Below, one piece after another: positions 48,527 to 60,900 of a stretch of DNA of 64,000 bases. The stretch comes from Ectocarpus siliculosus (lineage: Eukaryota; Sar; Phaeophyceae; Ectocarpales; Ectocarpaceae). Every line of letters begins with the position of its first letter. Position 1 is the stretch's first letter. Location: NCBI GenBank assembly GCA_000310025.1, contig FN649749.1, positions 212,217 to 276,216 of the forward strand. The letters are read 5' to 3'. Position numbers and translations under genes: made by a program. The notes beneath the pieces were generated by a model. That model made no database searches, was not told where the DNA came from, and saw nothing but the letters and a program-made list of their open reading frames with translations.

Positions 48527-51259
48527 TCTGTTGTGGCGGCTGCGGCTCTGTTGCTGTCTGTACGTTCAGCAACCTCTACTGTACCATCCTGTACCAGTAC
48601 CTCCGCTGCGGTGCTCTTGGAGGCGATGAGAATCACATCTCGCCAATGGTCTGAAACGCTAGTTTCACCTATGAAAGACAAACAGCGGCGTAGCGTAGAG
48701 ATGGCACAAACGGAATGTAGGACCCGCTCATTGCTTCAACCCGGCAACTAAGGTCCGACCATACAACTAAGGTCCGACCATACAAAAAAAAAATCTCCGC
48801 GATTACTTTCCGACGTCTCCCTAGCTAGCTAGCGTTTGTATCCCACCGACCAATCAAGTCCGGCCTACACCGTGTGAAGGTGTGAGACACGCATGTCATG
48901 ATGCCATGCAAGGCAGTAGTACGCCCTGTGTTTGTGTCCACGCACCCCTCCGACACCGGCGGGCGAGCTCTTAGCTCTTCTTCTCTTCGTCAAGCTTTTC
49001 CCGAACCAGGCGCACATGACCCATCGCCCGATTATTTTGGGGGTCGTACAGTCTCTACTACAAAAAGGATACACGTGAATAATCAAAAGAGTAGGCCAGC
49101 TTGATCTAAGCGACCAGTCAGACAACACACCTATTCCGAAGCAAACAAGCCCCAAGTAGAGATGAATCAATTGTTTGGTGAAACGTGTACTGCTGAGGTA
49201 TCCGTGTTGTATGTAGCATACCACTCGTTCACATTGTCGTATAGACCGCTACTGTTGCATCATCGCAGTACAGCAGTATTATACTCCGTGTGACTTTCGC
49301 CGTGACTCGGAGAACGGCCGTTTAGTCGATTTGTCTGCTAATGGTCCAATACTGGCTGCCTTAGTGGTACAGTATCGCAGTAGCGCCACTCGTCGTCTAA
49401 ATAAACGATAATAGCGCACGATACCGCTCTCGACACATCGCTGCTGTAGTTCTTATCTTGTCATAGTGCGAGTCTAACAGCGCCGCCTGCCGCATGCAAC
49501 ACCGCAGGAAACGAGCCGGTGTCTTGACGGCCTCTGTGCTTCAGTGGCGCCGTCTGCGGGCTCCTCGTTTCGTCATCCCCATCACCACGTTACATATTGC
49601 CGCAGCCCAAAAGAAGGGGCTAGAAAGCTAGAGAACCTTTTTCTTGGTTAAACGAGGGGGAGAAGGAGGTCGTACAAGAAACCCATTGGCCTCTCCGCTG
49701 ATGGTTGTGGTGTACGTTGTGGCTTCAGCGCCGTTGGAGCAGCACCGATCGCATGGGCGAGTCAGATGAACAGGGTTTTGCGCTCACGGAAAATGATGAA
49801 CGTTCTCATGTAGCTGAGGCCGACGCCCGTAACGAAGCACGCCATGAGGAAGGATGCCGAAGGCTTGTAGAGAAACACAAAGGATGTACATATAACAGCT
49901 ATTCGTCTCTTCAGTACAAGAACTGGGTAGGTCTTAAGTGGTAGGATTTTGTTTTGGTTGGCAGTACAGCTGATAGACAGTTGAGTGTGCGGAAATTTGT
50001 CCGCGTAAGAGAATAACACGCAGCGCGTCGTGCGCCAGCAGACACCAGGATTAGCTTCTTTCAAAGCAGGATCAGGCGTGTGTTTTGCTGGTGATGCGGC
50101 ATTCAGTGTTTGGTTGAAGGTATGTACGCCAAACGACGCCATTTTCTGCAGGTGCTGAGCATGGAGATTACAACTGCAGCTGCTCTAAATAGACACGTCG
50201 AAGGTGGTGCATTGTTTGTGGGGCGTTCACGTGCACTAAATCAATTTTATGGCGGAGAGTGGAGGAGATCTCTCTACAGTCGTGCTTGTTGTAAGCTCTC
50301 TGATCGTGCTTGTTGTAACTAGCGTAAACAATTATTTTGTATGGTCCACGTAGGTGTTGAATTGATTGCCAAGTGTTTCGTGTGTATTGTGTGTCGGTAG
50401 ATCCCACATGTGTTCTAGAGTGTTGCACTACGGGCGTGAGAGAAATCATGTAATGCGTGACGCTATATCCATGAACCACTCCAGACCGCTCTGCAGCCGG
50501 CTTGCCATCTGCCGATCTACTGTTTACTGTAGCCGTACGTCGGGGCACTAGGATCGTACCCGTTTTCGTTCAGTCTTCTTCAAGTTGTGGCTGTGCCTCC
50601 GACACATGGAATTATCCAAACAGGCAAGTGCTGTGTGATGTCCACGCTATACTTTCACAGAAACGCCAGTGCGATTCACGCGAGACAACACGCGGTGCTC
50701 CCGCCAGATTGCCTGCCAGACTCTCGGTCGGCATGTTGCCACAAGGCCCTCTACATTCAATATCAAGAAGAAAAAGGAAAGCCATTATGGCCAACGCTGG
50801 TTGCGCACGCAAACGCGCTTTATCTACTCCTATGGACGTCGATACCGTGACAAACGCTTCAACGATTGACGCATTTGGGCTATTCGAGACTGTTTCGTAG
50901 GAACATCCTAAACCACAATCGTACCGCACCAGACATGATGGCTGCTCGCGGGATTGGGGACATGTAACAAATATTAACACGAGGCAAACACACTACCTAA
51001 AGTCCCCGAAGAATAGCCGCATCTAGTTTGCCATACACAAATCAAGAAGTTGCGCATCACGCTCTCCCCCTTCTGCCGGTACAAACAAAATCAATGGCAG
51101 ACGAATGCCCCCCCATCTCACCCTACCCCACGCTTACCTTTACCTTACGGTGCACACGAAGACATAGGGTGGGCAACGCTTACGGTCGCCCTCACACTTT
51201 CCAGCCTACCTAGGTACAGGAATAGCGTGACACAGAAGGGGTTGACTACTCTGACTACA
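48527..51259. other. mostly featureless intergenic region
   Basis: A tandem copy of CAACTAAGGTCCGACCATA lies at about 48747-48784. A minus-strand segment near 49865-49790 reads L-M-A-C-F-V-T-G-V-G-L-S-Y-M-R and ends at a GTGAGC donor. It may be one exon of a small membrane protein, but nothing around it confirms this. No other gene is recognised. Confidence 0.35.
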
Positions 51260-51730
51260 TAACGCCCCATCCCACGCTTACAGATATACGCACACAGTCC
51301 ACACGCCTAGCAGCCAAGGCTCGGGAGAAGAGCAAGTCGGCCACCATAACTGGTACCTTCCATCGTGAAGTGGCCAAGATTAAAGACAAATATGTCCTAG
51401 GATTAGACTACATGGTACCTGACAACCAAGACCAACGCTTCGGCTGAGAGTAAAGCCCACTATGCTCACGCTATGAAATGATCAAATGCAACTGTGACGA
51501 CGAAGGCGAACACGCTCCATTCTGCACAAAGACCGCCCTTGTAAAACTATTCCACACCAAAAGCATGAGCCTACATGGGACAACAGCGATAGGTGCGCAT
51601 CTGGCATTCCTAAACAAACAACGAGTGTGCCGACCAACACTGCACCAGTAACGATGAGAAAGCCTGGTCACTAATCAGCTGCGAGACCTTCCAAATCCAG
51701 ACAAGCGTCTGTTCTGAGATCATCCGCATT
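51260..51730 (+). pseudogene. Decayed coding remnant of unknown family
   Basis: One plus-strand frame retains protein-like segments, including R-L-A-A-K-A-R-E-K-S-K-S-A-T-I-T-G-T and a cysteine-rich part, K-C-N-C-D-D-E-G-E-H-A-P-F-C. It is interrupted and looks like a relic. Its family is unknown to me; a mobile-element origin is possible. It lies just beyond the 3' end of the epimerase gene. Confidence 0.35.
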
Positions 51731-51931
51731 GCTATGCTCGACAGACGTTTTGGGAGACGCGACCCTTAACGGTCTTCGTTAACGGTCATCTGCACAAGTT
51801 CCTCCCTAAGCACTAAACACACAACTTGTGGTTTGCTACAACAGCAGCAAGAACAGGCGGAGCGTCACAAGTAGACACGAGAAATACTTTGAACAAAGAT
51901 GGTCGTAACCGATGCTCGGCACTTCGGCCAA

Positions 51932-54900
51932 TCAACACGCAGGCTCTGCGTCCGAGTCTGTGGTGAAGCACGAGGTAGTTTTAACAATTGGTTCCAAGAA
52001 GCTCTCCACCTCGTTGTCTCTGTATGTCGTGTCGTCGCACCCTTCGAACCTTGTGAACAACGTTAAAGGACCAGGATCATGGGTGGAGGCAGAGAGTAAG
52101 CGGGGGAAACAATGCTTCAAGAAGCTGGCTCCTAGCAGCGGCCTAGTAGGGGCATAGACCTCGAGTGTCAACAAGGCCTATATATTAGTGTTTTGGCTGG
52201 CACCTTGCCGAGTTGTCTTGTTTTCTGGTTGGACAGAATAAATCTCTTGACAGGGAGCTAGACCTACTCTCCTAGGTTCTTGTACTTTCTTGTAGGAAGA
52301 ACGTTACCGTAAGAATACCAGAGTTTTTCCCGAACGATTGATTGATGCAATATTTCTGGGTTAGCCAGCTACTTCGCGGAGTGCTGTGTTGGGGAAGTCA
52401 ACGCGGTTTTCCAAAAAAGCACCTCATATTCTAACATCCCTCGGTGCCATGCGTCACCGTGTCACGTAAGGCGCCACGTGTGTCACGTAACAGTATCGGT
52501 GAAGAGCTCATCGGCATCACAGTGGCATCATTTCATTCATCACTCACGATATTGTGGCTGCGGAGGAGATGCGATTGTTGACGATGAAGATCGACTTGGC
52601 GTCCTTCAGCTTGATGGACTCCAAGTAAGTGCCACTCAAATAATTCCTCCTGTGTGCATGCGAGACACGTTTTAACGCTTCAGGACATCCGCCCGAACAA
52701 GTCACCATCGCCCAACAACATATTGAGCATGAGCTACTCACAAAATCATGCAACTGGCTAGAGCAGAAAGAGGCTAATCCTTTCCACCCTCCGCCTGATC
52801 TGGAGATGACCACGGCACAGAGATCAAACGAGGCACTACCCAGTAGAGAACTACAGGGGATGTATTGTAAAATGTAAGTTACCTATACAGATGTTTTTTG
52901 TACTTAGCGCCAGCTGGCATCACTGATATAAATCATCAGTGTAAAGACTTAAAAAGACTCGAAATAAGCCCAGTACCCAGCCGGTTTTCCTCCACTCACT
53001 GAAAAGAATCCACCACATCCCGTTCGACTGTGGGTATATCTCGAATGGGTAGTCTTTCTGTGTGTGTATTTATTATTCCTTAATTTACGGACAATGCCAT
53101 GACATTTCGACTCATGTGACGATGCCCACAGTGCACCGTTCCCTGCAACGGCAGCAAAGAAAGTGCGACCAACCATATGCATAGTACAACAAGCGCATGC
53201 GATAGAGAATATCCACAGCTCTTTGAGCATGTTCCTGTGTCAAGCCAGTGTCAAGCAAGCCATGTGACGCCCTTACCAGAAAACGATCCCATCGGAAAGT
53301 CCGTCTGAGCCTTCCACATCTGGTAAGTCAGATCCCACATCTGACAAGGGCGGGCGGGGAGCACATACATACGTTAGTACGTGTGACGCAAGCGTCATCT
53401 ATCTCATGAGACAACACATGGGCATGCACATACCCACGCAAAAATATACCTTGGCTCGTTTGTGCCCGTGGAGCAAACAGAACAGAGGTACGTGTTTGTT
53501 GCGTGCATAACAGCAGCTCGTCATTTCTAAAAGGCAGGTGTGTAGATGTGAACACTGTTTGAGAGCCGATCTCTCTGTTTACGAGGAGTCTGCGTTGACC
53601 CTAAAACACCACAAGACGCAGGGCACACGTTTCTCTTCTCTTCTTCTTGTCTGTTGGGGTCGGAAAAATATGTCAACCAGAGACGTCACTTTCGTTTCAA
53701 ACCGGCATCGCAGAGGGATCGTGTGATTTCCTGAAGAAAAAAAAAAACAGTGTACGGGATCGCGCGGGGCACTGTTGTACCCTCCCAGAGATGAGAATGG
53801 CTCTTCGGGTTTGACATCTTATTATATGCCGCGTCCAACGTACAAGCGAACAGAAGAGAAGAGAAAAGCGTGAGCCCTGCGTCTTGTGGTGTTTTCGAGT
53901 CGACACAGACTGCTCGGAAAACAGCGACGAACGCTTCAACAGTCTTCAGATCAAGCCACCTATAGACAAGCAACACAGCGGGATCGTACGGACGCACTGC
54001 CGCTCTGGTACCATTCTTCAGAGGACACGACGCCTGCTGCACCGAAAACGACGACCGACAAGCTTTTGCCCTGCCAAAGGGTGCTTCTACCAGTGGTACG
54101 CAGAAACAAGGACGAGACTTGTTTCGAACCTTCCGCGAATGCTTCTTCTGCTGTGCCCACCAGATACGCACCAACTAGGGCCCTACATCAACGACGCCCC
54201 CGGCATGAACTCAATCACGATCGACAGACAGACAGTACTCACAGGTAAAAATGTTGTAGCGGTAGGACTTGTTCAGNNNNNNNNNNNNNNNNNNNNNNNN
54301 NNNNNNNNNNNNNNNNNNNNNNNNNNNNNNNNNNNNNNNNNNNNNNNNNNNNNNNNNNNNNNNNNNNNNNNNNNNNNNNNNNNNNNNNNNNNNNNNNNNN
54401 NNNNNNNNNNNNNNNNNNNNNNNNNNNNNNNNNNNNNNNNNNNNNNNNNNNNNNNNNNNNNNNNNNNNNNNNNNNNNNNNNNNNNNNNNNNNNNNNNNNN
54501 NNNNNNNNNNNNNNNNNNNNNNNNNNNNNNNNNNNNNNNNNNNNNNNNNNNNNNNNNNNNNNNNNNNNNNNNNNNNNNNNNNNNNNNNNNNNNNNNNNNN
54601 NNNNNNNNNNNNNNNNNNNNNNNNNNNNNNNNNNNNNNNNNNNNNNNNNNNNNNNNNNNNNNNNNNNNNNNNNNNNNNNNNNNNNNNNNNNNNNNNNNNN
54701 NNNNNNNNNNNNNNNNNNNNNNNNNNNNNNNNNNNNNNNNNNNNNNTCGCTTCGTACCTTCTTCCGAAGGGTTGCCTCCTCCCTAATCTCTAGCATCTCC
54801 TTGACTTTCGTCTTGAACCCCCCAAGCCCTTCCGTGTCCAACGTCTCCTCCTCGTCTCCTATCTCCTTCCAAACCTTCTCTACCACCTTGTCCCATCTGA

Positions 54901-57900
54901 TTCCCTTCATCCCTGGAGTCGCTTTTCCCCAAACTGCCCTGTCAACCATGGCTGGTAGTCTATCGTCCGACATTCTACTTACCTTGTACTGCCAATTCAA
55001 CTTCTGCATGTCTCTCTTTGTTTTAAGAGAGTACATTCCCAATTCTGCTCTCAACACAGTGTTGCTCGTTGTACTTGAACATCCTAATATTTTCTTGGCC
55101 GCTGCCATCTGCACCTCAGGGGGGGGGAGGTTGAACATAGCGCGATGCTGCAGCAGTACCCAACACAACACGAAATGTGGCTAAGGACAGGCAGGTCATG
55201 CGCGGCACGCGAGCCACACCGTTTCATACCGGGCAAACGTAGACTTGAGTAGACTTTGCCACAGCAAACAGAAAGAGAACGCGGGCATTGCTGTACTGCT
55301 GTATGCGGGAAAGGGGCCATCCAGCTACCTAAATGCAAACATCCACAGCGGTTGCCGGTGTTTACCGAGCTAGCAGTCCAGGTGTCATCCCCATCAAATC
55401 AGCTTATATCGCGTTGGTTGGGAACATGACGTTATTCTCAACACAGTAAGTAGGGTTCCGTGCATATCTGTGCCCTGCTGCGGGGTAAGAAAAAAAAGGC
55501 AGCGTTGTAATACAAAGTGGCCTAATAGCTGCAACCATTCATTGCTTCCCAGACTTCAACCTGAAACAAATACGAGAGGGTTGGTTCAGCTGCACCTACA
55601 GCCCAAGGCAATGAAGAACCACGCACGTCGTCCTACGTTCCCAGATAGACGAGGGAGGCGGGCAACGCAGCCAGGATCTACCGTCCGGTGACAGGTGGCT
55701 CTCTCCACTCACCCAGTTATATCCAGAGCCCACCGAGAAACGTATTCCGTAGCGGTTCTTTATGAAGACGTTGTTGTTGACGTTCATGTAGAAAGACTCT
55801 AGCACGGCCATACCAGCATCTCCGTTGTCGTGAACGTGGTTGCCGGTGACGATGGCGTGGTCGGAGCTGCGATGCAAGAACAACCCGGTGTTGACCCCGT
55901 AGCTGACGTGGTTGTCGGTGATCCTCACGTGGTCACACCGCTTGGATGCGATGATGCCATGGTTGCCTGACGGTGTGGCGAACGTTGTGGGGTGTGACAT
56001 CGTGACGGTATGACACATGCGATGTTACGATGGCAACCACAAGAAAAAGCAAAAACGAGAGGTACCGAAGTTTTGATATAGGATGCGCGTAGTGAAGTTC
56101 CGGATACGATTTGTCAACAACGTCCGCGACTGTAGATACGAAATTTGTACTGAAGTAAAGTAAAACACCGTTCTTTCTACTAAAACAGGAGTCTGAAAAT
56201 GGAGTCATGCTATAACAGCGGTGAATTACGAGAGGGTGCGTGAAAACGAGAATCTGCCAAAAAAATAGAAAACAGAACTACATGCCATCATCAACCAAGA
56301 GAATTAAACATCGGTGCTACGAGTGAAAGTACACAACGTGGTGAAAGTGACCATGCTCACCATTTTCCCAAACGTCGTTTCCCACGATGTGTAGGTAGTC
56401 GCTGTCGTCGTGGGGATCGAAGCCGTACTCCACGTTTTCTGCAGTGCGCGAGACATGCAAAGCGGCAACCATTCCGACATGCCAATAGTATCAATGTGTA
56501 GGCAATGTGCATAGGCACAGGCACCGGGCGTATGCATAGCACGCGTTGCTCGTACTGCCGCAACGCCTAAGTTTCATCTATCAGTACCCTACCCCGGTGT
56601 GATCCTAGATGGATGTAGTTGTACGAAACAATACACTGAAAAGTGTAGTACTCTCTACTACATACACTGAAACACGTGTAGTTCACGTCTCACCACGAAA
56701 AATGGGGGGACTGTCGCCATAATAAATAGGACGAAAACGCATACACACACACCCTTGTGCAGGTGCAGGCCTTGATTCTACGGGACGCCCCAAAAGTCAT
56801 GTCAGGGCAGGCTTGTCAACCGGCTTTAAAAAAAAAAAAACGATTTCGAGTATCAGGCGCTGAGCAAATATATGCAAATGCAAAATACGGCGTTGCTCTA
56901 TGTAGTCGTATCGAGTCAGCCATAGCGACAGTGTTCGTGTTGACTGCTGGGCACTCACCGTGCATTTTGTTGTATGACCAATTGCCTCCTTGATGACCGT
57001 AGCTGTAGTGGCCAAAGTCTGCACAAGAAAGCAACGACGTCCGGGTCATGTCAAGCGAGTCAAGCCGACGTCCGGGTCATGTCAAACGAGTCAAGTCGTT
57101 GAAAAAGCCAAAAGCCAAAAGCCAAAAGCCAAAAGCCTCCAATGACACTCACTTGCGGCCATGGCATACAGCACACAGCACACAGCACGCAGCACACAGC
57201 ACACAGGACACAGCACACAGCACACAGCACACTCCTCGAGTCAGATACAAGCCGCCACAACTCATGTGACGCGATGCCACGACAACCAACAAGCAAGCGG
57301 GACACAATCGTAGGCCATTTACATTGCCAGAACGACACTGGAGAGTAGTGAATCAACCCAATGGAAGCAGTTGACGACAACGAGTAAAGCGGGCGCGGGT
57401 GTTCACGGCAGCAAATGTGACAGAATGTGTCGTTTATTCAACACGCAAGACTCACAGTTGTCGTGTATGTTTGAGTTGATCATGTCGCCGTAGACGTTGA
57501 CAAAGTCGAAAACATCGAGATTACTCTTGTCAATGCAGAAGCCGCGAACCTGGTCGTTGATAACACACGACAGCAACACACGGACAAGAATTGACGCATT
57601 CACGGGGGAGTAAAGCATTTGACTCCTCTTCTTGGCTTCAAGGGCTGCTATAATAGTCATCTATTTTCGTCCAGATCACGTATTCGAAACGACAGCAGCA
57701 CAGTCGGCGCGGGCGTCAACCTCCGTTCATACCGCCGTATCTAGTGTACCAGACGTTAATCGTATGGCCATCACCATCATCCCCGTCCAGGAACAAAAAC
57801 AAACTTTTGGCTCGTACGTATACATTCTGCTCAACTATTCGACACTTGACGTTGTTCAACAACAAAAAACACAGGGTGTCAAATTGCAATGCTCTCACCT

Positions 57901-60900
57901 TCCAGGTAAGGCCGTAGCTCTCAGACTCGTAGTACCCCAGGAAGGCGATCTCGCTGTCGATCACGTCCATGCGGGCTTCGCCCATCTCCGACTGCAACGC
58001 CACCGTATCACATGACAGCACGTCACACGGCACAGCACATTAGATGACACCAAGGTTCATCACGCCCCATTCCACACTACCAGCATCCAAGACGTAAGCA
58101 GTGCTGAAGAATCAGTCAGAGGAATAATATGAGTCACAGGCAGTGTCACGCCGAAGACATGAGCATTCGGCAAGACGAGAGTAGGAATTTGACTTGTCAC
58201 AACGAACGAGGATCCAAGGTGTACACCAGAGCGTCTGCTGACAATATTCCAACAGCAGTAACGCGAGGGCTTGGACGTCGATGGCACACAAGTGAGACGC
58301 CCTGCATTGGGTGGGGTGTGACCATTAATAGAGTAGACACCCCAGAACTAAAAAAAAATCATCAGCGACAAGTATGAACCACCCTGGACTACCAAACCGG
58401 ACCCCACCCAATGCCCCATCCAACTACTCGGCAAATTCTACCCAGGCGATGCCATCATGCTGTCACACCATACCATGCCGTACCAATCCATACCTTGGCC
58501 GTGCCGTTGCAGGTCTGGTTTGGGTCGTAGATCACCTCACTCACGGCGGAGATGTACGACCGCCCGTCCTCGTGGTTGGTGTCAACGGTGCCCTTGCCTT
58601 CGTTCCAGGACACCACCTGCAAGCATCGTATCGCAACCATTGATTGCCGCCGTTTGCTTTGCAACGCGTTGATTGCATGATATTTGACCGTTTACGAGAC
58701 TGTGGATTGTGCAGTTAACGCATCCCCAGCCAACCAGCCAACCATCGTGAACGACGGACGTCACGAGGGCCCATCCCATCACATCCCAGCCAACACGACT
58801 GCCTCTGCGATCGGTCTACTGTCAGGTGCACCCAACGCATGCCGTACTGCTGTAGGTACAGGGAGGGGTAGGGAGGGGCACGTGGCTCTTGGCGTATTCC
58901 ATGCGTGTGACAGTCTTTGGGTCCTTGTCTACTCTCTTGTTGCCGCCTCTTTTGAAGATATCGTCAAGTGAGGTGAGCAGCTGCAATGTAGCCGCTGAAA
59001 ACTTGGCGAAAGTCGCCTCTTTAGGGGGGAGTTACCGTGACAGTGACCACCTGTTGGCGAAGGCCGCTGGCCCAACCGCCACCATGCCAAGCGGCTGTCT
59101 TGCTTCTATCGAGTACAGAAGGCTGCACCATATGGCGTACTCATCGGAACGAAAAGTTGAAAGCACGTGTAAGACCGTGCCTCAGACACATTGCACGCTG
59201 CGTTCTTTAACAGGGAATACTCTACCATTACCGTACCTTTGTTCCTAGGAAAGAGAAGCTTCCTCCGTGAGCCCTGAGGTTGATGAAAGTGGTCTCGTCA
59301 CTCAACAGACGGAGCTCGTCGCAGTCGCCTCCTCTGTCGGTGCCGTGAACCTGTTGCAAGGCGTCAGAAGAAGAACGTGGAAATTTCGAAATTTCCACCC
59401 AAAGCGTCAGTACTGCAATACGACCGCCAACAAGAACAACAGCAACTGGAAGAAATACTATGCAATTTTCAACATTTAGTGTTAGCACAAGAGGAAGAAC
59501 GCCAAAACTCAAACGAGTTCGAGTCGTTCGAGGTGTTGGGACTGATGGACTAGACCAGCGTGTGTCATCATGAGCGTCAACAACACCAACCAAGCTCGCA
59601 AAAACAGCCGAAAAAATTAAACACGCGAAACTACACTAGGCCAAACCACCGTAAAAAAAAAAACTTATGTTGACAGAACGCATCTGGGAAACCGTCCATA
59701 AACAAGACTTGACATGCCACAAAAATACTGTGTGGGTTGGACCACCATCATGACTCATTGGGAGAGAATGGGGGGAGAGGCATCGCAGAAGCAGAGTGCT
59801 CACCAAGGGTACGACTGGTTGCGGTCACAAGACCCTTGCAATATTGCTGCACGGGTGCCTTGGTAGACTGTACTGCTGAGAGGACGCTGCTACAATACAT
59901 ACAGCAGTGCTGTTCGCAATCAAGTAGCAACACTCACATAGATGCTGTCGCATCGATAGGGATAAAAGAGAAAGGATGCAAGAGAATGTGTCAAACGGGG
60001 CGATCATAAACCAGCGAAAATGAGGCATCTACTGAGGTACTGCTGTAGTGTTGCCAAGGATAAGGTCAAGGGAAAGGTTCAGGTTCGCATTGGTATCATC
60101 GGTGCCCTCGGCAAGAAATTAAATGCTTAACCCACGCCCCTCCGCAAAGTTACCCGACTGCAACACTGGCACGACAGCAGTTGTGAGTACGAGAGTTATC
60201 TTCCGCAAGATATGGTACGGAAAGACAACTCGTGCTAGATGCCATGGAAGTACGTGCTTTACCTGGAGGATGACACCGTCAGTCACGTAGAGTTCTTCCG
60301 TGAGTAACCACACGCCGGTCACATAATCCACCCCTGCCAACCATCGACCATTACATCACAGCAGCGCATCACAAGGCAGCGCAGCCAAAACCATGGGAGC
60401 ACAGAATCAACGAGAAAAGTGGCATCAGAGAAATGCGAGACACACAATAAAAGGCTTCGCACAGCAGCAATTAAAAAACCAATAGGATCGCGTCGCCATC
60501 TGAAGCGCGAACAACTAGCATGGCAAGCACGGCGATAGATAGCAATACATCAGCATATTACTACTTTTGTATGGTGGCGTACATACAGCGCAGCGCACCA
60601 GCAGTCTAGCTGTTTCCGCATGGTGGCACCCGAAACGACATCACAAAACACGACGGACAAGCAGGAAGTAGCAAATACAGAAAGAGCAATCAAACAACCA
60701 GATATGTAATCAGACATCGAAACGGTACCTGGTAGGGTAGAAGCGGGGCTGATGGTACACGTGGCGACCTCAGTTACGATTGATAAGATTGACACAGACC
60801 AGACCGACAATGCAGCAGTGCCAATGGTGACAGCACATGATTAGAGAGTGCGGCTCACGTTCGTTCGTGGCGGGTTCCAGTGGGTAAAGGGGCCGTGACC

